Below, piece after piece: positions 25,555 to 31,645 of a stretch of DNA of 62,400 nucleotides. Position numbers and translations under genes: made by a program. The notes beneath the pieces were generated by a model. The model did not search any database. It saw only the letters and a list, made by a program, of their open reading frames with translations, and was not told where the DNA came from. The number at the start of each line of letters is the position of its first letter. Within the stretch, counting starts at the first letter, position 1. The stretch lies in assembly GCA_902798615.1 (NCBI GenBank), contig CADBXL010000021.1:1-62400 (forward strand), written 5' to 3'. This DNA comes from an uncultured Bacteroidales bacterium. GTDB lineage: Bacteria > Bacteroidota > Bacteroidia > Bacteroidales > Bacteroidaceae.

Positions 25555-26106
25555 ATGGACAAGAAAGAACTTCGCAGATATATCCGTGAACAGAAGCGAC
25601 ATTTCACCTCACAACAGTTGGGTGAAATGTCGCTCTGTATTATGTCATCTGTTCTTACGCATCCTCGCGTTCAGGAAGCGGATACAATATTGATGTATCA
25701 CTCGCTTCCTGACGAGGTAGATACCCATTCTGCTCTTGACCAGCTCCTTGCGATGGGCAAAAAGGTTCTTTTGCCTAAGGTGGTAAGCGATACTGAGATG
25801 ACAATCCATGAATACACAGGAGCGGATTCTCTTCAACCAAGTGAACCTTACGGAATCCTCGAGCCCACAACTCCCGAATTGTCAATTATCAATTGTCAAT
25901 TATCAATTGCCATTGTCCCTGGTATGGCGTTTGACAAGCAAAGACATCGTTTAGGTAGGGGAAAAGGTTACTATGACCGTTTCCTCTCTCAGATTCCTAA
26001 CATATATAAGATAGGTGTGTGTTTTCCTTTTCAAATGCTTGAAAGCATTCCATCAGAATCTACGGATGTTGTTATGGATGAGGTGATAACATCGCTTAAT
26101 TTATAG
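25555..26106 (+). CDS. 5-formyltetrahydrofolate cyclo-ligase
   Basis: A 183-residue enzyme. KKELRRYIREQKR at the N-terminus is the nucleotide-binding basic segment, and AIVPGMAFDKQRHRLGRGKGYYDRFL (about residues 118-143) is the family signature. The enzyme converts 5-formyl-THF into 5,10-methenyl-THF using ATP. The frame is open further upstream but ATG at 25555 gives the normal N-terminus. Between YGILEPTTPE and IAIVPG, where the family usually has only a few residues, about 11 extra residues (LSIINCQLSI) are coded by an AT-rich word repeat (25876-25911). The insertion is before the catalytic signature and the frame stays intact. Confidence 0.88.
   Translation: MDKKELRRYIREQKRHFTSQQLGEMSLCIMSSVLTHPRVQEADTILMYHSLPDEVDTHSALDQLLAMGKKVLLPKVVSDTEMTIHEYTGADSLQPSEPYGILEPTTPELSIINCQLSIAIVPGMAFDKQRHRLGRGKGYYDRFLSQIPNIYKIGVCFPFQMLESIPSESTDVVMDEVITSLNL
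25876..25911. repeat. AT-rich iterated word inside the 5-FCL gene
   Basis: The word TCAATT(A/G)T/CAATTGTCAATTATCA is iterated four times in 36 bp with no frame change. Similar words occur between genes near 16264 and 19440. Confidence 0.7.
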
Positions 26107-26130
26107 TAATTTATTTTTTTTCATGTTTTT

Positions 26131-26306
26131 CCTGTCACTCCGTCACATCGTCTGAAAATCAATTAGTTAAGTGTGACAGGAGAAATTTTTTCCTGTCACG
26201 CTCCTATCACACATACAATGTTTTGTGACAGCAATGTGACAGTAGAAACTCCTTCCTGTCACGCTTAACTCGCTGACATTCAATAAGTATGACGGTGTGA
26301 CAGGAA
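26131..26306. repeat. Iterated-word palindrome (word CCTGTCAC)
   Basis: CCTGTCAC occurs three times and its complement GTGACAG four times within 176 bp, so several alternative hairpins are possible. It fills most of the gene-free stretch 26107-26554; the rest is AT-rich with the element at 26406 and nothing else recognised. Confidence 0.7.
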
Positions 26307-26405
26307 AATGCATAAAAAACTTTTTTTATTTCAACAGCCAATGAAAAAACACATCGGTAAGCAATGACTGTGTATTGTTTCTTTTTTGATGTAAGGTAGT
26401 AGCAA

Positions 26406-26470
26406 CTCCAATCCAGCTCCAATTCAGGTCCAATCTAAGTCCAATTCAGGTCCAATGCAGAATTGGAGAT
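26406..26470. repeat. Iterated word TCCAATTCAGG
   Basis: CTCCAAT/GTCCAAT occurs five or more times with 4-5 bp spacers (CCAG, CAGG, CTAAG), and the block closes with AATTGGAGAT, the complement. Same design as 26131-26306 with a different word. Confidence 0.65.
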
Positions 26471-26554
26471 CTATTGTCTTTGTAATGATATTGTTTTTGT
26501 GCTGCTATACTATACCTCCCCTTTACCCTTTACTCTTTATTCTTTACTCAATTA

Positions 26555-26845
26555 TTATATAAGCCTGATATCTCTTATCACCTGACTGCCTACCGCATTA
26601 TTGAGTTTGTTTATAAGCTCGGTCTTCATCATACTGACCTCTGAGCGAAGGGCAGGGTTCTCTATATGTACGCAAAGGTCCTGATTACGTATGTATTTCT
26701 CTGTGGTATATTTAGCTACAACTTCTCCAGCAACATTGTCCCATGCCTCTATAAGACGCTTTTGTAATAAAGGCGTCTCCAGACCGTTCTGCCGTATTAT
26801 AACGCGCATAAGGTCGCTTACTTTTATAGGATGTTGTCGGAACAT
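26555..26845 (-). CDS. DUF721 (DciA-like) domain protein
   Basis: A 96-residue protein fitting DUF721: an N-terminal helix segment MFRQHPIKVSDLMRVIIRQ, then LIEAWDNVAGEVVAKYTT (the family's W-x-x-x-x-G core), then NQDLCVHIENPALRSEVSMMK and a short helix ELINKLNNAVGSQVI. DUF721 includes DciA, which loads the replicative helicase in many bacteria; whether this short Bacteroidetes form does so is not settled. Gene order recF-DUF721 on one strand supports a shared DNA-replication role. The start codon lies 3 bp from the end of a palindromic element. Confidence 0.82.
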   Translation of the reverse strand: MFRQHPIKVSDLMRVIIRQNGLETPLLQKRLIEAWDNVAGEVVAKYTTEKYIRNQDLCVHIENPALRSEVSMMKTELINKLNNAVGSQVIRDIRLI

Positions 26846-26848
26846 GAA

Positions 26849-26994
26849 GCCTAACCAAGCCTTCCCAAAGGGAAGGATGTTTTATACATTCTTTCGCTAA
26901 ACGAAGGCTTGGCTTATTATTTATAAAAACGAATTACATATTAATGAATAGTACTATCTAACATCCTTCCCTTTGGGAAGGCTTGGTTAGGCTT
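26849..26994. repeat. MITE-like element between DUF721 and recF
   Basis: Arms GCCTAACCAAGCCTTCCCAA + AGGGAAGGATGTT (26849-26881) and their complement (26962-26994) are nearly perfect inverted repeats of 33 bp, around an AT-rich core with the small inner hairpin TTTCGCTAAACGAAG. It fills the gap between recF and DUF721 and supplies recF's last codon and stop (GCC TAA). Confidence 0.85.
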
Positions 26995-28084
26995 TTATTT
27001 CTCCTTTTTCTACATGGAAAAGCTTGTAGTCAAAGTCTCCATTCTGTAGAATCTGATCAAGATGATCTCGGTTTGTATCCGTGATGAATATCTGTCCAAA
27101 GTTGATGCCCGATACCAGTTGAACGATATTCTCCACACGCTTTGCGTCGAGTTTGTCGAAGATATCGTCAAGAAGGAGTAGGGGAGTGTTGGCGTTGAAG
27201 GTAGAGCAGAGGAAACCGAATTGCGCGAGTTTCAGAGATATGACGTATGTCTTGTTCTGTCCCTGACTGCCCTCTCTCTTTAATGGGTAATCGCCAAGCA
27301 TCATCTCCAGATCATCACGATGAATACCATGAAGGGAATAGCCTAAGATACGGTCCTTCGGTCTGCTCTTCTGAATGGTCTCAAGTAACGGACCACGTTG
27401 ACAATGTGACACATACCTTAATGTGACGTTTTCGTGATCTCCTGAAATCTTACTGTAAATAGACTGGAATACAGGAGTGAAATTCTTGATGAAATCCTCA
27501 CGTTTCTGATAGATAATCTCACCATATTTTGCCATCTCCATTTCCCATAATTCCATTAGAGTCGCATCAGGTTCAGGGTCTTGCTTGAGAAGAACATTCC
27601 TTTGTTGCAGAGCCTTATTGTAGGCAATAAGGGAATTAAGGTAGCTGCTGTCAAACTGCGAGATAACCATGTCAAGGAAACGGCGTCTCTCCTCGCTACC
27701 GCCATGAATGAGAACGGTATCATCGGGAGATACCATGATAAGAGGTACGAGACCGATATGTTCTGCCAGTTTCTTGTATGCCTTCTTATTCCTTTTGAAC
27801 TGCTTCTTTGTGCCACGCTTCATTCCGGCATATAGCTCTTCACGAGCACCGGAATCGGTTACGTATTCAGCGTTTATCATAAAGAAGTCAGTATCATGTC
27901 GTATCACGCTCGAATCAATATTCGTGGTAGTGGAACGGCAGAATGACATATAATGCACAGCATCGAGTACGTTAGTCTTACCCTCGCCATTGCTGCCTAT
28001 AAAGCAGTTTATCTTAGGCGAGAGTTCCAACTTCGCATCCGCTATATTCTTATAGTTTAATATGGAGATATTCTTGAGTATCAT
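26987..28084 (-). CDS. recF: RecF DNA repair ATPase
   Basis: A 365-residue SMC-like ATPase: Walker A GSNGEGKTN (about residues 33-41), signature segment KREGSQGQNKTYVISLKLAQ (about 277-296), Walker B PLLLLDDIFDKLD (about 309-321). RecF loads RecA at gaps together with RecO and RecR. The start at 28084 overlaps the preceding cassette gene by 4 nt (ATGA), so translation is probably coupled. The C-terminal Ala codon and stop come from the flanking palindromic element, so the original end of the gene may have been slightly different. I see no promoter directly ahead of recF; the nearest is that of the cassette at 29071-29102. Confidence 0.92.
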   Translation of the reverse strand: MILKNISILNYKNIADAKLELSPKINCFIGSNGEGKTNVLDAVHYMSFCRSTTTNIDSSVIRHDTDFFMINAEYVTDSGAREELYAGMKRGTKKQFKRNKKAYKKLAEHIGLVPLIMVSPDDTVLIHGGSEERRRFLDMVISQFDSSYLNSLIAYNKALQQRNVLLKQDPEPDATLMELWEMEMAKYGEIIYQKREDFIKNFTPVFQSIYSKISGDHENVTLRYVSHCQRGPLLETIQKSRPKDRILGYSLHGIHRDDLEMMLGDYPLKREGSQGQNKTYVISLKLAQFGFLCSTFNANTPLLLLDDIFDKLDAKRVENIVQLVSGINFGQIFITDTNRDHLDQILQNGDFDYKLFHVEKGEIKA

Positions 28085-28290
28085 CTTAGAGAAAGCTCTT
28101 TTTGAATATCTTCCAAAAGATATTCATCGCTCATTAATTGCAATCCGTATTTCGGATCATTTAATTGTTTGAAAGTCTTGGTTGAGTAGAAATACCCTAA
28201 CGCTTGTTCATCGGAAATATGCATAGCCTTTGCAAGAAGCATTACTATATGTGCTTTTTTCCTGCATAATACATTGTCTCTCATTATCAA
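28081..28290 (-). CDS. Small DUF3791-like protein, third gene of the cassette
   Basis: A 69-residue protein, HIVMLLAKAMHISDEQALGYFYSTKTF then YGLQLMSDEYLLEDI. I place it with the DUF3791-like family found beside DUF3990 genes in Bacteroidetes. It overlaps the DUF3990 gene by 4 nt upstream and recF by 4 nt downstream. Probable role: antitoxin or toxin partner; this is by analogy with cassettes of the same order. Confidence 0.65.
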   Translation of the reverse strand: MIMRDNVLCRKKAHIVMLLAKAMHISDEQALGYFYSTKTFKQLNDPKYGLQLMSDEYLLEDIQKELSLR

Positions 28291-28799
28291 TCCTCCTCAT
28301 CTATTGTAAGATGCACGCATCCTAAATACCTAAGATAATTGTCAATGACTTCTTGGTTGAGAATACAGAGTTGATGATTGACTTTCTTGTATCGTAATTG
28401 TCCCAATGCTTGCTCTGCTGTGATTATTCCTTTTTCATAGTCCTCAACTGTATCAATGACATTATCATTAGCAACACCGCCTTCTACTATGTCATATTGC
28501 TTGTGAATGAAACCTCCGTGTCGGCAGTCAATTACGTAATCCAACCATTCAAGATTGTATTCCTCAAAAATCTTATGCCTGTATCGGGATTTATCAATAG
28601 AGTCATAGTCGAAGTCGTATTTGTTCAATATCGGCTTTGCTGACGGACCTTGTCTTTCTGCAATAACCTTCGCCCAAGCCTCTGCTTGAGATTGCAATCT
28701 GGTTAGATAGAAACCTGGACCAAAATCGAGTTTTTTCCTTCCTACATTAACCAGAGGATGTTCTATTGAGATAAAAGAACCATGAAAAAGGGTTGTCAT
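28287..28799 (-). CDS. DUF3990 protein, ADP-ribosyltransferase-like candidate toxin
   Basis: A 170-residue protein. LFHGSF at residues 4-9, GPGFYLT at residues 28-34 and the following helix (SQAEAWAKVIA) match the opening half of the DUF3990 family, which is placed in the ADP-ribosyltransferase superfamily: the His of HGS and the Tyr of GFYLT would correspond to its NAD-binding residues. A third catalytic residue (usually Glu or Gln near the C-terminus) cannot be fixed with confidence; QLRYKKVNHQLCILNQEV is the likely region. It has 4-nt overlaps with both neighbours. Toxin function is an inference from family and cassette layout. Confidence 0.75.
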   Translation of the reverse strand: MTTLFHGSFISIEHPLVNVGRKKLDFGPGFYLTRLQSQAEAWAKVIAERQGPSAKPILNKYDFDYDSIDKSRYRHKIFEEYNLEWLDYVIDCRHGGFIHKQYDIVEGGVANDNVIDTVEDYEKGIITAEQALGQLRYKKVNHQLCILNQEVIDNYLRYLGCVHLTIDEED

Positions 28800-29047
28800 G
28801 CCTCGCCCTCCTTCTTTGCTGCTTCCCAGTTAAGAAGCGTTTCAACAATATCGTCTGTAACGTATTCAAGACTTTGCGTGTGGAGTTCTTCATAGTGCTT
28901 GAATAATCGCCTATGAACAAGCCCTTGTGCTTGCAACCTGTCATACATCTCTTTTTCCGAGATGTTCAGTTTCTTTGCTCCGTTTGCTATTGCCGTCAAA
29001 GCAAAGTTTAACTGCCTGAATTGTTGCGATTCTTGAATGTTGTGCAT
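28796..29047 (-). CDS. DUF3791 protein, first gene of the cassette
   Basis: An 83-residue helical protein. The phrase KHYEELHTQSLEYVTDDIVETL is the DUF3791 hallmark (Tyr followed by LHTQ and a VDDI-like helix). Proteins of this family accompany DUF3990. It is the first gene of a cassette of three, behind a clear promoter, and overlaps DUF3990 by 4 nt. Likely the antitoxin or regulator. Confidence 0.75.
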   Translation of the reverse strand: MHNIQESQQFRQLNFALTAIANGAKKLNISEKEMYDRLQAQGLVHRRLFKHYEELHTQSLEYVTDDIVETLLNWEAAKKEGEA

Positions 29048-29070
29048 AGCCTATTGTCATTATTTGCCTA

Positions 29071-29102
29071 CAAAATTACTCCTTTTCTGCCGTAAAAACA
29101 AA
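29071..29102 (-). promoter_or_regulatory. Promoter of the DUF3791-DUF3990-DUF3791-recF operon
   Basis: On the minus strand TTTG (29102-29099), 20 bp, TAATTTTG (29078-29071). This is a full consensus match, giving a short 5' leader of about 17 nt before the ATG at 29047. Confidence 0.75.
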
Positions 29103-29118
29103 AAAAACAACAAATAAA

Positions 29119-29150
29119 TTTCAATTTCTCATATATTTTCTGTAATTTTG
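29119..29150 (+). promoter_or_regulatory. Promoter of the TPR-ribH operon
   Basis: TTTC (29119-29122), 20 bp, TAATTTTG (29143-29150), one mismatch in the -33. It is divergent from the cassette promoter, with only about 16 bp between the two -33 elements. It leaves a leader of about 90 nt. Confidence 0.65.
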
Positions 29151-29249
29151 CGGCGCAAAGTGATTTTGAAAAATAAAATAGGTGTTATCCAACCTTCGAA
29201 AATCATTATCACAATAACTACGCAATAATAAAAAAGATCATAAAAAAGA

Positions 29250-29945
29250 ATGGAAAATTCAACTATTAACCAGGAAGCTCCAAAGACAGAGCAGTACCTG
29301 AACAATCAGGAGACTTTCTTCCTGAAGTACAAGAAAGCAATCATCGCGGCTGTTGTTGCCGTTATCGTAATTATCGCTGGTTCTATTGCATTCAGCACAT
29401 TCTATTGGGGACCACGTGCAGACAAGGCTTCTACAGCTCTTGCAAATGCACAGGAACTCTTCGCAAATGAGCAGTTCGAGAAGGCTCTCAATGGCGATAA
29501 GGGTTCAGAGGGATTCCTCGCAGTAGCAAGCAACTATAGCGGCACAGATGCTGCTAACCTCGCTAATCTCTATGCAGGTCTCTGCTATGCCAACCTCGGT
29601 AAGTGGCAGGATGCAGTAAAGTATCTCGAAGATTTCTCTGCTCAGGATGATGCTATGATCAGTCCTGCTGCTCTCGCAGCTCTCGGCAACGCATACGCTC
29701 ACACTAACCAGATTGACAAGGCTGTCTCTGCTCTCAAGGATGCAGCAAGCAAGGCTGACTCTGAGGCTGAGGATGGCGTTAACAATTCAATATCACCATC
29801 TGCACTTATTCAGGCAGCTCGTCTTCTCGAGAGCCAGAACAAGAAGGATGAGGCTCTTAAAATCTATCAGACTGTCAAGGAGAAGTACGTTAACTCTGCT
29901 GCTTCTATGGATATTGATAAGTACATTGAACGTTTGAGCAAGTAA
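29250..29945 (+). CDS. Membrane-anchored TPR protein
   Basis: A 231-residue protein with one membrane helix (about residues 30-50; AIIAAVVAVIVIIAGSIAFS) and a periplasmic part with TPR units (around NLANLYAGLCYANLGKWQDAVKYL, about 103-126, ALAALGNAYAHTNQIDKAVSAL, and ALIQAARLLESQNKKDEALKIY). The layout resembles YfgM/BamD-like scaffolds, but the family member found ahead of ribH in Bacteroidales has no assigned role. It shares an operon with ribH: the stop TAA and the ribH ATG overlap as TAATG. Confidence 0.85.
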   Translation: MENSTINQEAPKTEQYLNNQETFFLKYKKAIIAAVVAVIVIIAGSIAFSTFYWGPRADKASTALANAQELFANEQFEKALNGDKGSEGFLAVASNYSGTDAANLANLYAGLCYANLGKWQDAVKYLEDFSAQDDAMISPAALAALGNAYAHTNQIDKAVSALKDAASKADSEAEDGVNNSISPSALIQAARLLESQNKKDEALKIYQTVKEKYVNSAASMDIDKYIERLSK

Positions 29946-30427
29946 TGGACTTATCCGATTTATCTACGCTGATACAGCAACTTTCCACAAAGAAGGTTCC
30001 CGATGCCAGTAATATGTGTTTTGGTATCGTGGTATCAGAAAACAAGGCCGATATATCAGGCAATCTCCTTCGTGGATGCGTCCTCACGCTTGAAGAGCAT
30101 GGGGCGCTTCCCGAGAATATACACATCAAGACTGTTCCTTCTGCATTCCAGCTTGTATATGGTGCAAACCAGATGACGCTCACAGGCAACTATGATGCCG
30201 TTATCCTGCTTGGATGTATAATAAGAGGTGAAACCTCACAGTTCGACCTCTTAGGTCATGGAATATACGATGGTATATCCCACTTGATGACTTTCAAGGA
30301 AACTCCTATCGTTTGTGGTGTTCTCACCACAGAGACAATGGAACAGGCAATTGCTCGCTCACAGCACGGTCCTCTTAATAGAGGAGCAGAAAGTGCGGTC
30401 GAGGCAATAAAAATGGCGAAGTTTTAA
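29945..30427 (+). CDS. ribH: 6,7-dimethyl-8-ribityllumazine synthase
   Basis: A 160-residue lumazine synthase. FGIVVSENKADIS is the first substrate loop, TVPSAFQL (about residues 60-67) corresponds to the VPGA/FE(L/I) region, ILLGCIIRGETSQFD (about 86-100) is the phosphate-binding segment, and TETMEQAIARS with LNRGAESA closes the site. The enzyme condenses the ribityl pyrimidine with dihydroxybutanone phosphate in riboflavin synthesis. It overlaps the TPR gene by one base. A terminator follows at its 3' end. Confidence 0.9.
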   Translation: MDLSDLSTLIQQLSTKKVPDASNMCFGIVVSENKADISGNLLRGCVLTLEEHGALPENIHIKTVPSAFQLVYGANQMTLTGNYDAVILLGCIIRGETSQFDLLGHGIYDGISHLMTFKETPIVCGVLTTETMEQAIARSQHGPLNRGAESAVEAIKMAKF

Positions 30428-30444
30428 TACTTTGCCATTTTTTA
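30409..30444 (+). terminator. Rho-independent terminator overlapping the ribH stop
   Basis: AAATGGCGAAG and CTTTGCCATTT are inverted and followed by TTTTATTTATT. The left arm is in the last codons of ribH. Confidence 0.7.
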
Positions 30445-30544
30445 TTTATTGTAAACAAGAATTCGGAGAAAAAGGAAACTTAGAGATACCCCCATTTCTT
30501 TTTCAATAAAAACTCATGTTCTTCCGTAAGCAATTCTATTCTGA

Positions 30545-31021
30545 TTACAACACGGCAATCTTTTTCTTTGTACTATGAAACAAGGAATGAGTCCATCCCA
30601 TACGTTTCATGATTGTGTCGAATAAAGTGGTTTCGGATTTAGGAATGTGTAGCTCGTATGTAACCTCTGCATCATCAGCAATATTAGCTTGTCGAGCGGA
30701 AGCATACACCTCCTGTATTATCTCTCGTAATTCTTCTGTTGTTTCTTCGGAAGGATTTCCGCTAAGAGCATGAGCAGCGAGACGTTCAGCCTCCCTTAGT
30801 TCTCCACATTGAAGGGCTAATGTTGATGCACTTCTGAACAAAATAGACAAGCCCGGCTCTGGATTTTTCATTTCCTCAGCCTTCCAAGCAACATCCTTTT
30901 CTATCTCATAAGCCTGATGATAGAAATCGTGTGCTTGGTCTTTGTCGCCTTGCTTGAGAGCTTTATCTCCCATATAAGCAAGATCCATCGCTTTGTCGTG
31001 TAGAGTCAATAGTTCGCTCAT
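30545..31021 (-). CDS. Helical TPR-like protein, second gene of a two-gene cassette
   Basis: A 158-residue protein. The first 110 residues form helix pairs with a TPR-like pattern (LTLHDKAMDLAYMGDKALKQ, QAHDFYHQAYEIEKDVAW, SILFRSASTLALQCGELREAERLAAHAL, NPSEETTEELREII). I recognise the sequence pattern as widespread in unrelated bacteria, always small and always beside a protein like the one upstream, but know no assigned function. The start ATG overlaps the upstream stop by 4 nt. Confidence 0.7.
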   Translation of the reverse strand: MSELLTLHDKAMDLAYMGDKALKQGDKDQAHDFYHQAYEIEKDVAWKAEEMKNPEPGLSILFRSASTLALQCGELREAERLAAHALSGNPSEETTEELREIIQEVYASARQANIADDAEVTYELHIPKSETTLFDTIMKRMGWTHSLFHSTKKKIAVL

Positions 31022-31566
31022 AGTGCTTTTTTATTAAATAGTGCCTTGGGAGCACTAAATTCTACAATACTGATATATGCGGGCAATCCTGTCTTGTCTG
31101 TGGGCGTTACTTGTTGTTCCTTCTGTCTGAACCTGTTATTTATGGTATTTATAAGCGATTCCTTCTCTATCCCAGAAATTTCGAGTCTTGCTTTCGGAAT
31201 ATAAAGTTCATCGTTGCAATCACCTAATGTATAGTCAAAGCCCGTTCCTTTCCTTGAGCGTGATATTATTGTATAGCCTGTTATTTGCTTGGCAAGCAAT
31301 ACACTAATCCCGATAGCAGCCATTTCCGTGTTATCTTGATGATCGGCATAGCATCTATCCATCTGCTCATTAAAGGTGTCCTTCCAAAGAATATCCATAT
31401 TCTCCTTTTCCATTCCGTCAATAGAAATGCTGGTAGGAGATGTATGTCCATTTCTATGAAGCATTACCACACAGTTATCCATTAAGTCTGCTCCAAAAAC
31501 AGAGGTTATTCCCGGCATACCAGAAACTAAATCTGTCAAATTGATTTTCACAGGAATATTATCCAT
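31018..31566 (-). CDS. Hypothetical protein, first gene of a two-gene cassette
   Basis: A 182-residue cytoplasmic protein without signal or membrane segments. The central and C-terminal parts are the most distinctive: SRKGTGFDYTLGDCNDELYIPKARLEISGI and PAYISIVEFSAPKALF. I believe these belong to a widespread uncharacterised family paired with the TPR-like protein, but I cannot name it. It has a full Bacteroidetes promoter, forms a self-contained unit with the downstream gene (4-nt overlap), and is flanked by genes of another strand or function, which fits an accessory cassette acquired by transfer. Confidence 0.7.
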   Translation of the reverse strand: MDNIPVKINLTDLVSGMPGITSVFGADLMDNCVVMLHRNGHTSPTSISIDGMEKENMDILWKDTFNEQMDRCYADHQDNTEMAAIGISVLLAKQITGYTIISRSRKGTGFDYTLGDCNDELYIPKARLEISGIEKESLINTINNRFRQKEQQVTPTDKTGLPAYISIVEFSAPKALFNKKAL

Positions 31567-31594
31567 AGTTGTGAGTGCTAATGGTTTCTTGTTG

Positions 31595-31626
31595 CAAAAT
31601 TACATTTTTTCATTCATATTCCCAAA
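31595..31626 (-). promoter_or_regulatory. Promoter of the two-gene cassette
   Basis: Minus strand: TTTG (31626-31623), 20 bp, TAATTTTG (31602-31595). Full consensus match, about 30 bp ahead of the ATG at 31566. Confidence 0.75.
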
Positions 31627-31645
31627 ACTTCTGCCGATAAATTAC

